DNA of 64,000 bases from Chloroflexia bacterium SDU3-3 (GCA_009268125.1 WBOU01000002.1:186001-250000); one strand, 5' to 3'. Counted from the first letter of the stretch, positions 23,929 to 32,951 are shown. Notes: generated by a model from the sequence alone, not told the origin. Numbers and translations: made by a program.

Positions 23929-24171
23929 CTAGATCATCGAGACGATCGAGCCGACGATGGCCAGCACGAACAGCGCCACCATGCCCAGCACGATCAGGTT
24001 CAGCGGGTTGCTCCAGCGCCAGTGGCCCTCGGTGTCCAGCGGCATGTTCGAGCTGTGGATGAGCTCGTGCTGAGCTAGGCTCTCGGTGTGCTCAAGCATC
24101 AGCGAGTCGAGGATGTTCTGGCTGGTCTGGGCGGTCTCGGCGTAGCGCGGCATCGGGTTTGCGTTGATCAT
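23929..24171 (-). CDS. Small single-pass membrane protein, unknown function
   Basis: 80 residues. The first 53 are hydrophilic (acid, His and Gln rich: ILDSLMLEHTESLAQHELIHSSNM), followed by one strong C-terminal transmembrane helix (LNLIVLGMVALFVLAIVGSIVSMI). This is a tail-anchored layout with no recognised family. AAGGGAG lies seven bases before the ATG, which supports a real gene. It stands between an Lrp/AsnC regulator and an EamA exporter with its own terminator hairpin. It could be a small modulator of a membrane complex. Confidence 0.6.
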   Translation of the reverse strand: MINANPMPRYAETAQTSQNILDSLMLEHTESLAQHELIHSSNMPLDTEGHWRWSNPLNLIVLGMVALFVLAIVGSIVSMI

Positions 24172-24249
24172 TGTAAAACTCCCTTGTTTTCCCTGCTCAT
24201 CGCAGTGGTAGTAGTTGACATATAGTGGGTGAGGCTCGTAGGGTGTGTG

Positions 24250-24717
24250 CTACTCGCGCTCGGGAATGGGTACGTTTGGCGTCTCAAAGGGCGACGATGT
24301 GGCCAGGATGGTGAGCGTGCGCCGCACCCCGTGGGTGTGGCGGATCTGGCGGTGGAGGATGTCCTCCAGCGACTGCGGGCTGGTGGCGCGCACCTTCAGC
24401 AGAAAGCACCACTCGCCGATCAGGTTGTGCAGCTCCTGCACGCCCGAGATCTTGCAGAGGTTCTTGCCGACCTCCTCAAGCTCGCAGCCTGCAACCGACT
24501 CGATGAAGATGAAGGCCGTGACCGGCAAATTCACCCGCAGCGGGTCGAGGATGGCGGTGTAGCCTTTGATGTAGCCCGCCTCTTCGAGCAGCTTGACGCG
24601 GCGCTGAACCGTGGGCGGCGTCAGTTCGACTTTCTGCGCCAGGTCGGTGATCGACATACGCCCGTCGCGCTGCAGCGCCTCAAGAATGGCCCGGTCAATG
24701 TCATCGAGACGATCCAT
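24250..24717 (-). CDS. Lrp/AsnC-family transcriptional regulator
   Basis: 155 residues: an N-terminal helix-turn-helix (LDDIDRAILEALQRDGRMSITDLAQKVELTPPTVQRRVKLLEEAGYIKGYTA) and the RAM/AsnC ligand-binding domain (VTAFIFIESVAG ... VQELHNLIGEWCFLLKVRATSPQSLEDILHRQIRHTHGVRRTLTILA). Proteins of this family sense amino acids. Members next to EamA-type exporters often control them, and an EamA gene lies two genes downstream. The C-terminal tail ends in FETPNVPIPERE. The upstream 190 bases are relatively AT-rich and probably hold its promoter. Confidence 0.9.
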   Translation of the reverse strand: MDRLDDIDRAILEALQRDGRMSITDLAQKVELTPPTVQRRVKLLEEAGYIKGYTAILDPLRVNLPVTAFIFIESVAGCELEEVGKNLCKISGVQELHNLIGEWCFLLKVRATSPQSLEDILHRQIRHTHGVRRTLTILATSSPFETPNVPIPERE

Positions 24718-24910
24718 AGAACGTGCTACCTACCTTGTTTCTCTCGCCGTTCTCGCAACCAAGGGTAGTATAGCACCTTTTGAATAAAATAAGAATAGGT
24801 CGAAAGTTGCAGTTTTATAAGAAAATAGTGACGAATCTCCTTTTTTATCCTGAAGGCTTGTTCGATTCATGCATCATTCGACCTCTTGTCATACCAGCGC
24901 TTTGAAGTCG

Positions 24911-26386
24911 CTAGACCAGCGGCAGGTACTGGCGGTTGCCTACCGGGCTATAGCTGCGCCGCTGGATCTGGCCCTGAAGCAGATCGCCCAGGATCTTGGT
25001 TACCTCGCGCAGCACCTCGGGCGGCTGCGCACTGAACGAGAGCCGCATGTAGGGGCCAGGGGCCTCGCCCGCAAAAAAGAAGGTGCCGGGCGCAAAGGCC
25101 ACGCCCTGATCGATCGCGGCCAGGTACAGGTCGCTCACCGACACATGGGCTGGCAGGCGCACCCAGGTCGAAAACCCGCCCTCGGGCATGGTCCAGCGTG
25201 TGTCGGATGGGAAATGCCGCGCCATAGCATCCAGCAGCGCGTCGCGGCGCTCGCGGTACACCGGCAGCACCCGGCGCAGGTGCGCGGCGTAGTGCCCGCG
25301 CTCGACAAACAGCGCCATCGCGCGCTGCAGCAGCGGCGGCGAGCAGAGGTCGTCGGCCTGCTTGAACACCAGCAGCCGCTGGATGAGCGTGGGGTGCGCC
25401 ACCACATAGCCCACCCGCGCGCCGGGGATGGCCGTCTTCGAGAAGCTGCTCAGGTAGATCACGAGATCGGCGGGGTCTTGCGCCTTGAGCGATAGCGGCG
25501 CGGGCCGGTCGAGCGCGATCTGGGCGTAGATATCATCCTCCACCACCGGCAGGTTGTAGCGCTCGGCCAGCTCCAGCACCGCCGCGCGCCGCTCGGGCGT
25601 ATAGCAGATGCCGATCGGGTTGTGAAACGCGGGCACGCAGTAGAAGAAGCGCGGGTTGTAGGTGCGTACCATCGCCTCCAGCGCGTCGGGCAGCACGCCC
25701 TGGCTGTCGGTGGGCACGCCCACCAGGCGCAGGCCCTGGCGCGACAGCAGGTTGATTGCGCCCACATAGGTGGGGTGCTCCACGAGCACCACATCGCCTA
25801 GCGCGGCCATGGCCCGCGCCAGCAGCGCTAGCGCCTGGGTCACGCCGCTGGTCACCAGCACCGCATCTGGCCCGGCCACCACGCCGCGCTGCCGCACCAT
25901 GTCGGCCAGCACTATGCGCAGCAGCGGCTCGCCCTGGGCGGTGGTGTAGCCCAGCACCGCCTGGCTGTCGTGGGCCAGCGCCTCCTCGATCGCGCGGGTG
26001 AACTCGCGGGTGGGGTAGTGCTCCTCGGCGGCGCTGGCCATGGCCAGCGTGCGCATGCCGGGGAGCTGGGCCATCCACAGCATGTCGCTCACCATGCCGT
26101 GCGGCGAAAGGTCGCTGCCCAGCGAGGTGCGCTGCACCGCCTGGTCGCGGCGGGCCGACACAAAGGTGCCCTTGCCTACCGTGGCCTCCAGCCACCCCGC
26201 GCTCTGCAGCTCGCTATAGGCCGTGTGCACCGTCAGGCGCGTCACGCCCAGCTGCTTGGCCAGCTCGCGCACGGTGGGCAGCCGCGCCCCTGGCGGCAGC
26301 GCGTTCGATTTGATCAGCTGCTGGATCTCGTGCATCAGCTGGCGGTAGATCGGCTGGGCGCTCTGTCGATCAAGCTGAAGGTGCAT
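24911..26386 (-). CDS. MocR/PdxR-type GntR-aminotransferase regulator
   Basis: 491 residues. A GntR winged helix (about 1-75: QPIYRQLMHEIQQLIKSNALPPGARLPTVRELAKQLGVTRLTVHTAYSELQSAGWLEATVGKGTFV) is fused to a fold-type I aminotransferase domain (about 110-480). The PLP lysine is in YLSSFSKTAIPGARVGYVVA, with the helper motifs FYCVPAFHNPIG and EDDIYAQI. Such proteins regulate vitamin B6, GABA, taurine or amino-acid genes; some have real transaminase activity. AGGAGG lies eight bases upstream of ATG 26386. The target is not evident; the Lrp gene is the nearest downstream gene. Confidence 0.88.
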   Translation of the reverse strand: MHLQLDRQSAQPIYRQLMHEIQQLIKSNALPPGARLPTVRELAKQLGVTRLTVHTAYSELQSAGWLEATVGKGTFVSARRDQAVQRTSLGSDLSPHGMVSDMLWMAQLPGMRTLAMASAAEEHYPTREFTRAIEEALAHDSQAVLGYTTAQGEPLLRIVLADMVRQRGVVAGPDAVLVTSGVTQALALLARAMAALGDVVLVEHPTYVGAINLLSRQGLRLVGVPTDSQGVLPDALEAMVRTYNPRFFYCVPAFHNPIGICYTPERRAAVLELAERYNLPVVEDDIYAQIALDRPAPLSLKAQDPADLVIYLSSFSKTAIPGARVGYVVAHPTLIQRLLVFKQADDLCSPPLLQRAMALFVERGHYAAHLRRVLPVYRERRDALLDAMARHFPSDTRWTMPEGGFSTWVRLPAHVSVSDLYLAAIDQGVAFAPGTFFFAGEAPGPYMRLSFSAQPPEVLREVTKILGDLLQGQIQRRSYSPVGNRQYLPLV

Positions 26387-26704
26387 CGGCCATACCTCCT
26401 CGCGGTGTGTGGCGCTACTATACCGGAATAGCCTAGGCCTGAAGAGGGACAAGTGAGGACAAATTGATGTGACAATGATTCGATTCTGCAACCATGATTG
26501 CCACGCCTTCGTCCATTCTACTGAGCGCAGTATCTCTGTCGGTAGCGATAGAGAAATAGCGCATGGGGATCGGATAAAGTTGAGAACTGGTTAATCTATG
26601 TGGCTCTAAAGAAAATGTCAGGAAGTGGCGAGATCGGCATGATATAATGCCATGCATGCCAAAACTGGCCTGGTTTCGACAACATAAGAGCAAAGGGATG
26701 GCGC
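26387..26704. other. Divergent intergenic region with putative promoter
   Basis: About 320 bases between the divergent MocR-type and UDP-glucose pyrophosphorylase genes. A TATAAT at 26643-26648 lies 57 bases before the pyrophosphorylase start; no good -35 box was found at 16-18 bp. Short frames on the minus strand here lack ribosome binding sites and are not accepted as genes. Confidence 0.5.
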
Positions 26705-28147
26705 ATGGCCTCCACCTCGACTCCTGATTTCGCACCCTTCCGCGAGAAGATGCGCCGCGAAGGGCTTGCTGATCTTGTCATCGACAATTTTCACTACTAC
26801 TATACAACCCTTGCCGCTGGCGTCACAGGCGTCATCAGCGAAGCCGATATTACCCCCGTCGAATCGGTTGCCAGCCAGAGCGAGCTTGCCAGCTACGAGC
26901 CTGCGGGCCGCGACGCCATAGGCCGCGCCGCCGTGCTGAAGCTGAACGGCGGCCTGGGCACCAGCATGGGCCTCGAAAAGGCCAAGTCGCTGCTGCCGGT
27001 GCGCGATGGCCTGTCCTTTCTCGACATCATCATCCGCCAGAATCTGCACGCCCGCCACGCCCACGGGGCGCAGGTGCCGCTGCTGCTCATGAACAGCTTC
27101 AGCACCGCCGCCGACACCGAGGCGGTGCTGGCCCGCTACCCCGAAGTTGCCCAGCAGCCTGTGCCGCTCACCCTGATGCAGAACAAGGTGCCCAAGGTGC
27201 TCTGCGACACGCTGGCCCCCGCCGAGGCCCCCAGCGCGCCCGACCTGGCCTGGTGCCCGCCCGGCCACGGCGAGCTGTACGTGGCCCTGCAGACCTCGGG
27301 GATGCTGCGGGCGCTGCTGGATGCTGGCTACGAGTACCTGTTCATCTCCAACGCCGACAACCTGGGCGCATCGCTCGATCTGGCCATTCTGGGCTACGTC
27401 GCCGCCGAGCAGGTGCCCTTCCTGATGGAGGTGGCGGCCCGCACCGAGGCCGACAAGAAGGGCGGGCACCTGGCCCAGCGCGCCGACGACGGCAGGCTGC
27501 TGCTGCGCGAGGTGGCCCAGTGCCCCGAGGCCGACATGGCCGCCTTCCAGGACATCCAGCGCCACCGCTACTTCAACACCAACAACATCTGGCTGAACCT
27601 GCGCGCGCTGGCCCAGGTGCTGGCCGAGCAGGGCGGCGTGATCAAGCTGCCCATGATCCGCAACAAGAAGACGCTCGACCCGCGCGAGCCGCAGTCGCCC
27701 GCCGTCTACCAGCTTGAGACGGCCATGGGCGCGGCGATCGAGGTGTTCGCCAATGCCCGCGCCCTGCTGGTCGACCGCAGCAGGTTCATGCCGGTGAAGA
27801 CCTGCAACGACCTGCTGGCGCTGCGCTCCGACATCTTCGAGCTCGGCGATTCCTACCAGATCCGCCAGCGCCCACAGCGCACCCTGGGCACGATCAAGAT
27901 CGAGCTTGACGACGCCTACTACAAGCGGATCGACGATTTTGAGGCACGCTTCCCGCTGGGCGCACCATCGCTTGTCGATTGTGCGCGCCTGACGGTTGTG
28001 GGCGATGTGCTGTTTGAACAAGAGATAGCAATGAAAGGAGCTGTAGCTATCACGAATCCATCTGCCGAGCAGATCCGCCTACCACGTGGAACGGTTCTTG
28101 CAGATGCAAGCTTCACCTCGGAAGGTGAAGCACCTGGTACTGAGTAA
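26705..28147 (+). CDS. UTP-glucose-1-phosphate uridylyltransferase, eukaryote-type (UDPGP family)
   Basis: 480 residues. The nucleotide-binding motif AVLKLNGGLGTSMGLEKAKSLLPV (about 77-100) and YLFISNADNLGASLD (about 212-226) mark the UDPGP family that includes eukaryotic UGP and bacterial homologues, not the GalU family. It makes UDP-glucose from UTP and glucose-1-phosphate. The closing beta-helix domain (VSFEQEIAMKGAVAI-like repeats) is present, so the length is complete. AAAGGGATGGCGC precedes the ATG. It is the only nucleotide-sugar gene in the window and could share a glucose-phosphate pool with glgX. A hairpin starts one base after its stop. Confidence 0.9.
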   Translation: MASTSTPDFAPFREKMRREGLADLVIDNFHYYYTTLAAGVTGVISEADITPVESVASQSELASYEPAGRDAIGRAAVLKLNGGLGTSMGLEKAKSLLPVRDGLSFLDIIIRQNLHARHAHGAQVPLLLMNSFSTAADTEAVLARYPEVAQQPVPLTLMQNKVPKVLCDTLAPAEAPSAPDLAWCPPGHGELYVALQTSGMLRALLDAGYEYLFISNADNLGASLDLAILGYVAAEQVPFLMEVAARTEADKKGGHLAQRADDGRLLLREVAQCPEADMAAFQDIQRHRYFNTNNIWLNLRALAQVLAEQGGVIKLPMIRNKKTLDPREPQSPAVYQLETAMGAAIEVFANARALLVDRSRFMPVKTCNDLLALRSDIFELGDSYQIRQRPQRTLGTIKIELDDAYYKRIDDFEARFPLGAPSLVDCARLTVVGDVLFEQEIAMKGAVAITNPSAEQIRLPRGTVLADASFTSEGEAPGTE

Positions 28148-28179
28148 CGTTTTCGAGCCGGTCAATTGCGCCGAAAACG
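28148..28179 (+). terminator. Hairpin directly after the pyrophosphorylase gene
   Basis: CGTTTTCG (28148-28155) pairs perfectly with CGAAAACG (28172-28179) around a 16-base loop, starting one base after the stop codon. No T-run follows; a weak terminator or processing site. Confidence 0.4.
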
Positions 28180-28355
28180 AAGCATCGGCGCTTGCGGATA
28201 TGCGCAATGGGCTGGCCTGATGACCTCTAGACCTCGCACTAAGGCCTAGCAGGTGTGCCTGTTCTGCTTCGTCCGACAAAGGAGCCGTACGTTGTTGATG
28301 GCCTGCCGTAGCTGCAATGGCGCAGATACGCAGCCCTAACAGGAGTCCTACATTG

Positions 28356-29198
28356 ATGATCAAAAACTTCCGAGATGCCACCAGCAGCGTCGCCGGTGGG
28401 GTGGCCAATGAAGGCCAGGGGAAGTTCGGGCTGGTGCCGGATCGTGCCGCCAGCTTCCCGCAGATACGCGCCGCACACTCTGCGCCGCGCAGCACAGCAG
28501 ATGCTGCCCTTCTGGAACATGTGATTACGTACATCCAGTCGGCGCAGCCGCTTTTCTCACGATCACTGATTGAGTCCTACTATCGCGCGCTGGCCGCGTT
28601 CCCGCTCGTCGTCCTGACGGGCAGCGACCTGCGCGCTGCTGCCGAGCTGTCGCGGCTGTTCGCCGAGGCGGTGGTGGGCAGCGGCTCGGGCCAGGCGCTT
28701 TTGGCCAGCGGTGCGGCGTGGCACCAGGCCACAGGCGAGGACGAGTACTTCCACGCGGTGCAAGAGCGCTTCTGCCGCATGCGCTGCCAGGGCCTGATGC
28801 AGGATGCCGCCGACCCGCAGAACAGCGGCAAGGCCTACTTCCTCAGCTTCGAGTCGATCTCGGCGCAGGCGCTGCTGGCCCAGGCGCGTGGCTTCTGGCC
28901 CGGCGATGGCCTTGAGTCGCTGGCGATCAGCGCCACCATGGACATGCGCGAGCTGCCCATGGTGCTGGCCACCCTGGGGGCCGAGCATGTGGGGATCGTG
29001 GATGTCCACGCCCCCATGGTGGTGTCCGAGTCGCGCCACCACGCGCTGCCGCCGGTGGGCTATCAGCGCCAGTGGCTGCGCACCCGCGCCGCGGCGCTGC
29101 GCCACGGCAACTCGCCCTGCGACGACCACGCGCTGCCGCCCAATATGTGCCCCTCGGTGCTGCGGGTGCGCGAGTTGCTGGCCCGCCGCGCGGCCTAA
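28356..29198 (+). CDS. McrB-like protein lacking AAA+ nucleotide-binding motifs
   Basis: 280 residues. Residues 69-220 can be laid along the McrB-type AAA+ domain: RSLIESYYRALAAFPLVVLTG resembles the strand before the P-loop, but where GISGTGKT should stand it reads GSDLRAAA, then ELSRLFAEAV. YFLSFESISA occupies the Walker B position (LDEMN in McrB), and LAISATMDMRELPMVLATLGAEHVGIVDVHAP resembles the sensor-1/arm region. Both catalytic motifs are therefore gone. It may be a non-catalytic adaptor or a product of decay held intact. The start ATG 28356 follows AGGAGT. It ends before a strong terminator, and no McrC or nuclease gene is near. The family assignment is by eye and moderate. Confidence 0.5.
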   Translation: MIKNFRDATSSVAGGVANEGQGKFGLVPDRAASFPQIRAAHSAPRSTADAALLEHVITYIQSAQPLFSRSLIESYYRALAAFPLVVLTGSDLRAAAELSRLFAEAVVGSGSGQALLASGAAWHQATGEDEYFHAVQERFCRMRCQGLMQDAADPQNSGKAYFLSFESISAQALLAQARGFWPGDGLESLAISATMDMRELPMVLATLGAEHVGIVDVHAPMVVSESRHHALPPVGYQRQWLRTRAAALRHGNSPCDDHALPPNMCPSVLRVRELLARRAA

Positions 29199-29215
29199 CA
29201 ACACCGCTTGAGCGA

Positions 29216-29257
29216 AAACAAACGCGACGGACAGTAGCCTGTCCGTCGCGTTTGTTT
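29216..29257 (+). terminator. Bidirectional-type terminator after the McrB-like gene
   Basis: A perfect 19-bp stem (29216-29234 with 29239-29257) with a 4-base loop. The arms start with A-rich and end with T-rich sequence, so it can act in both directions. It lies 17 bases after the stop codon. Confidence 0.85.
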
Positions 29258-29555
29258 GATTATACCAACCCTCCCCCGCTAATTGCCGCAAAACCCGCGC
29301 AAATTCGATTGAACCGAATCGCGGCCAACGGTGTGTTATATGTTAAACCTCATATAGAAGTGACAAACAGCAGCGTGTTCCACGGCGAACCTATTGCAAC
29401 GATGCATGGTCTTTTCCCTGTTTTTTGGCATGTGATGCTCGGGCGGCGGCCTATTTGGGCCGCACGCTAGGCAGAGAAACACCCAAGGCCCGGCGGATTA
29501 AGATAGGTTTGACAATAGGTAAACGCCATGTTAACATTCGACCACCACCAAAGCT
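29258..29555. other. Intergenic region without recognised genes
   Basis: About 300 bases, less GC-rich than the surroundings. Short frames have no convincing start or composition. It probably carries the promoter of the mini-protein gene at 29556 and of the first peptide transporter. Confidence 0.4.
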
Positions 29556-29852
29556 GTGTCACCACATATCGACGACGATACGAGCAGTAAACGGATTCTA
29601 GAAGAATATCGCCATGACAGCGATATCGATGTGCTGCTGCACAACGCTTTGCGCTATCCTAAAATAGGGGATCTCGCCTATAGCAGGGTATGGAACCGCA
29701 TCCGGCGGCGCATCACCGAGAATCCGCAGGCGAGCAGGCCACGGCGGCCATGGAAACTTGCTGAACTTGGGGCACGTTACACCCCGGATCTTTTCGGTGA
29801 ACATCTTATGCTTGATATTCTGCTTTTTCCCGCATTTCGACCGATACGCTGA
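29556..29852 (+). CDS. Mini-protein upstream of first peptide-binding protein gene (98 aa)
   Basis: 98 residues from a GTG start; the start is uncertain because no good ribosome binding site is visible. The segment DSDIDVLLHNALRYPKIGDLAYSRVWNRIRRRI aligns with SDEVDVLFRRALREDADHAPDYGRVWAAIREQA of the protein encoded at 34180-34434, which stands in the same place before the second binding-protein gene. This repeated placement, with shared residues V/I-D-V-L, A-L-R, Y-R-V-W and I-R, is the evidence that both are real. No transmembrane helix is clear. The motif recalls the short N-terminal helices of anti-sigma factors, but the function is unknown. Confidence 0.5.
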   Translation: MSPHIDDDTSSKRILEEYRHDSDIDVLLHNALRYPKIGDLAYSRVWNRIRRRITENPQASRPRRPWKLAELGARYTPDLFGEHLMLDILLFPAFRPIR

Positions 29853-29985
29853 GCGCGCCACGGCAGTCTGCACCACTGCCGTTGTGTTTTTCCCTCGGGC
29901 GAAAGGCCGTAGCAATCTACGGCACAGGCCAAGGCACCTATCGAGCATAGGCTATTCATAAGGCGATGAAGGGTTTATGTGGGAG

Positions 29986-30015
29986 ATCCGTGAACGACTA
30001 CGGATACAGATGCTT
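29986..30015 (+). promoter_or_regulatory. Conserved leader hairpin before first binding-protein gene
   Basis: ATCCGT (29986-29991) pairs with ACGGAT (30000-30005), followed by ACAGATGCTT and then AAGGAG before the start codon. The same order, CCGT hairpin, CAGATGCTT, AAGGAG, is found at 34560-34590 before the second binding-protein gene. A shared 5' regulatory leader is likely. Confidence 0.5.
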
Positions 30016-30035
30016 TCAGAAGGAGTTCAGCTTAC

Positions 30036-31835
30036 ATGAAGCGCTTTAACCTTCACAGCGGCGTCGCCTCGGCGACACTGCTGGCGCTGGCCCTGCCGCT
30101 GTTCGCGGCTTGCGGCGGCCCCGCAAACACGACCGCCCCTGCTACCACCGCGCCCGCCGCATCGGCTGCCGCCGAGGCACCGGCCACCACCGAGGCCCCT
30201 GCCGCCGCCACCGAGGCCCCTGCTGCCGCCACCGAGGCCCCTGTTGCCCCCGTCGCCGGTGCCCTCACGGGCAAGGTGCTGCGCATCCAGCAGATCAGCA
30301 CCCCCGACGTGCTCGACCCCCAGAAGTCCTCGGTCTCGAACGAGATCGCCCTGCTGGAGCTGAACTACGAGGGCCTGACCAAGCTGGACGATAGCCTGAA
30401 GCCCGCCCCGGCCGCTGCCGAGAAGTGGGAGTTCAACGAGGCTGGCGACCAGATCACCTTCACCCTGCACGACGGCCTGAAGTACAGCGACGGATCGGCG
30501 CTGACCTCGAAGGACTTCGCCTACTCGATCGAGCGCACCTGCGACCCGGCCACCGCTGGCGAGTACCAGGCCATCCTGTTCGAGATCGTCGGCTGCCAGG
30601 ATTTCGCCTCGGCCCCGATGACCGACACCGCAGCGCTTGAGGCGGGCCGCACCAAGCTGACCACCGAGGGTGTGCAGACCCCCGACGACAAGACCCTGGT
30701 GCTGAAGCTGACCAACCCGGCCCCCTACTACCCCTACATCGCCGGCCTCTGGGTGATGTACCCGGCCAAGAAAGACCTGATCGCCGCTGGCGGCGAGGCC
30801 TGGTGGAAAGACCCGACCAAGCAGATCGGCAACGGCCCGTTCCAGATCGTGACCTATGACGAGGGCCAGCTGGCCGCGTTCAAGGCCAACGAGAACTACT
30901 GGAGCGGCAAGCCCAAGCTCGATGGCATCGAGTTCATCTACCAGGGCGACACCTCGGTGGCGCTGGAGGCCTACAAGGCGGGCCAGCTGGACATCATCCA
31001 GCCCGACTCGACCCAGCTCCCGGCCATCAAGGAGGATACCGTCCTCAGCAACGAGCTGAAGATCTACCCTGGCGCCAACACCTACGCCTGGGGCTTCAAC
31101 CTGAAGATCGCGCCGTTTGAGGACAAGAAGGTCCGCGAGGCCTTCGCCTACGCCTTCGACCGCGACACCTTCTGCGAGACGCTGCGCAACGGCGACTGCG
31201 TGGCCGCCTACAGCTGGCTGCCCACCGACCTGGCGGGCGCGATCACCGATCAGCCCTACAAGTTCGACCCCGAGAAGGCCAAGCAGGCCCTCGCCGAGTC
31301 GACCTACGGCAGCGCCGACAAGCTCCCCGAGATCAAGCTGAGCTACAACGCCGACGACCCGGCGGTGACCCCCCGCATCGAGTGGCTGGCTGGCCAGCTG
31401 CGCGATATCCTGGGCGTGAACGCCACCCTGGATCCCCAGGAGGGCAAGGCCATCAACGCCGCCCGCAAGGACAACGCCACCTACCCGCAGGTCTGCCTCT
31501 TCTGCACCAACTGGTTCCAGGACTACCCGGATGCCCAGAACTGGCTGACCACCTACTGGAACAGCGAGGCCTTCGCCAAGCGCATTGGCTACAGCAGCCC
31601 CGAGCTGGATGCGCTGATGAAGCAGGGCGATGTCGAGCTGGATCAGGCCAAGCGCGTCGAGCTGATCAAGCAGGCCGGCCAGATGCTGATCGACGATCTG
31701 CCCTCGCCCTTCGCCTACAGCAACGCCAATGTCTTCCTGGTCAAGCCCGAGGTGACGGGCTACAAGACGACCTCTGCCGACTCGGAGTTCCCGGGCCAGT
31801 GGGGTTCGCTGCTGACCCTGGACGTTAGCCGCTAA
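30036..31835 (+). CDS. ABC importer substrate-binding lipoprotein (SBP family 5, peptide type) 1
   Basis: 599 residues. A lipoprotein signal ends in the lipobox FAAC (Cys near residue 26), followed by an Ala/Pro/Thr/Glu-rich linker with repeats of EAPAAAT (about 35-70) and a type-5 solute-binding domain: LNYEGLTKLDDSLKPAPAAAEKWEF ... FTLHDGLKYSDGSALTSKDFAYSIER ... NGPFQIVTYDEGQLAAFKANENYW. Family members bind oligopeptides, dipeptides, nickel or sugars. An AAGGAG site lies ahead of the ATG. Two permease genes follow, but no ATPase gene until the end of the second transporter cluster. A GC-rich hairpin after the gene may raise binding protein over permease levels. Confidence 0.9.
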   Translation: MKRFNLHSGVASATLLALALPLFAACGGPANTTAPATTAPAASAAAEAPATTEAPAAATEAPAAATEAPVAPVAGALTGKVLRIQQISTPDVLDPQKSSVSNEIALLELNYEGLTKLDDSLKPAPAAAEKWEFNEAGDQITFTLHDGLKYSDGSALTSKDFAYSIERTCDPATAGEYQAILFEIVGCQDFASAPMTDTAALEAGRTKLTTEGVQTPDDKTLVLKLTNPAPYYPYIAGLWVMYPAKKDLIAAGGEAWWKDPTKQIGNGPFQIVTYDEGQLAAFKANENYWSGKPKLDGIEFIYQGDTSVALEAYKAGQLDIIQPDSTQLPAIKEDTVLSNELKIYPGANTYAWGFNLKIAPFEDKKVREAFAYAFDRDTFCETLRNGDCVAAYSWLPTDLAGAITDQPYKFDPEKAKQALAESTYGSADKLPEIKLSYNADDPAVTPRIEWLAGQLRDILGVNATLDPQEGKAINAARKDNATYPQVCLFCTNWFQDYPDAQNWLTTYWNSEAFAKRIGYSSPELDALMKQGDVELDQAKRVELIKQAGQMLIDDLPSPFAYSNANVFLVKPEVTGYKTTSADSEFPGQWGSLLTLDVSR

Positions 31836-31852
31836 ACCCAATTGTTCGTGTC

Positions 31853-31893
31853 GCGCCCCTCTTCCTTCCCGTACTGGTGGGGAAGGGGGGCGC
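31853..31893 (+). terminator. Hairpin between binding-protein and permease genes
   Basis: Imperfect hairpin with the GCGCCCC arm at 31853-31859 and the GGGGCGC-type arm ending at 31893, pairing CTTCC with GGAAG inside. No T-run; likely a partial terminator or mRNA-stabilising structure, common after binding-protein genes. Confidence 0.5.
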
Positions 31894-31922
31894 TCACGTA
31901 GTTGTAAAAACAGAGGCCGCGC

Positions 31923-32939
31923 ATGTTTCAGTTTTTTGTGCGACGAACGCTGTGGATTTTCCCAGTGCTCTTGACGGTCGCCGTTGTGACATTCATCTTG
32001 ATGCACCGTGCGCCTGGCGGGCCATGGGATACCGAAAAACCTCTCGCGGCTTCGACAAAGGCTGCCCTTGATGCGAAATTTGGCCTCGACAAGCCCGCGT
32101 GGGTCAACCCCGACGCGGTGGGGCAGAAATGGGCCAGCGGCGAGCGTAACCCGTTTGTTTTGGGTCGCTCGTATGTTGATTCTCAGTTTTTTAACTATTT
32201 GTTCAATGCTGTTCGGGGCGATCTTGGCCCCACCTTTTCCTCGAAGGGCACCGAGGATGTGCAGGATGTGATCCAGCAGCGCTTCCCCTTCTCGGTGAAG
32301 ATCGGCCTCGTGGCCGTGCTGTTCGCCGTGCTGGTCGGCCTGCCGCTGGGTATCCTCGGCGCGCTGCGCCAGAACACCTGGGTAGACTACATCAGCCTAT
32401 TTCTGGCCACCATCGGCGTCTCGGTCCCCACCTTTATCATCGGCGTGCTGCTGGTGATCTTCCTCAGCTCGGTGTTTAGCGTGCCGCCCCTGCGCCGCCC
32501 CGAGGAGTGGCAGGGCTTTGGCGTGGCCTACCTGCTGCCCGGCCTGGTGCTGGGCCTGGGCACCATGGCCTACATCACTCGCCTGACCCGCAGCAGCATG
32601 CTTGAGGTGAAGCGCCAGGACTACATCCGCACGGCCCGCGCCAAGGGCCTGGCCGACCTGCCGGTGATCGCCCGCCACATGCTGCGCAACAGCCTCATCC
32701 CTGTGATCACCATCCTCGGCCCCGCGATCGCCGACCTGGTCACGGGGTCGTTTATTATTGAAAATATCTTTGGCGTGCCCGGCCTGGGCTACTCGTTTGT
32801 GGATTCGATCCGCAGCCGTGATTATTCGTTGATCATGGGTGTGACCCTGTTCTACGCTTTGCTGGTTGCGATTGCGAACCTCACGGTCGACCTGAGCTAC
32901 GGTGTCCTCGATCCACGTATTCGTTCGCAGCGCTCGTAA
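31923..32939 (+). CDS. Peptide-type ABC transporter permease (DppB/OppB-like) 1
   Basis: 338 residues with six transmembrane helices. The N-terminal FVRRTLWIFPVLLTVAVVTFILMHRAPGGPWD is the standard opening of the DppB subunit family. The cytoplasmic EAA loop reads EVKRQDYIRTARAKGLADLPVIARHMLRNSLIPVITI. A large extracytoplasmic insertion (about 35-105) separates TM1 and TM2, as usual for this subunit. It pairs with the DppC-like gene that starts 12 bases after its stop. Confidence 0.92.
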   Translation: MFQFFVRRTLWIFPVLLTVAVVTFILMHRAPGGPWDTEKPLAASTKAALDAKFGLDKPAWVNPDAVGQKWASGERNPFVLGRSYVDSQFFNYLFNAVRGDLGPTFSSKGTEDVQDVIQQRFPFSVKIGLVAVLFAVLVGLPLGILGALRQNTWVDYISLFLATIGVSVPTFIIGVLLVIFLSSVFSVPPLRRPEEWQGFGVAYLLPGLVLGLGTMAYITRLTRSSMLEVKRQDYIRTARAKGLADLPVIARHMLRNSLIPVITILGPAIADLVTGSFIIENIFGVPGLGYSFVDSIRSRDYSLIMGVTLFYALLVAIANLTVDLSYGVLDPRIRSQRS

Positions 32940-32951
32940 GGAGTGGACACG

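Noticed and set aside
26433-26735. 100-codon minus-strand frame between the MocR and pyrophosphorylase genes
   Set aside because: Overlaps the pyrophosphorylase start and its likely promoter; no ribosome binding site.
28356-29198. Possible type IV restriction (McrBC) system
   Set aside because: The protein lacks the P-loop and no McrC or nuclease gene is adjacent, so a working restriction system is not supported.
30027-32006. 659-codon minus-strand frame
   Set aside because: Antisense of the first peptide-binding protein gene; Gly-rich end comes from the Ala/Pro linker codons.
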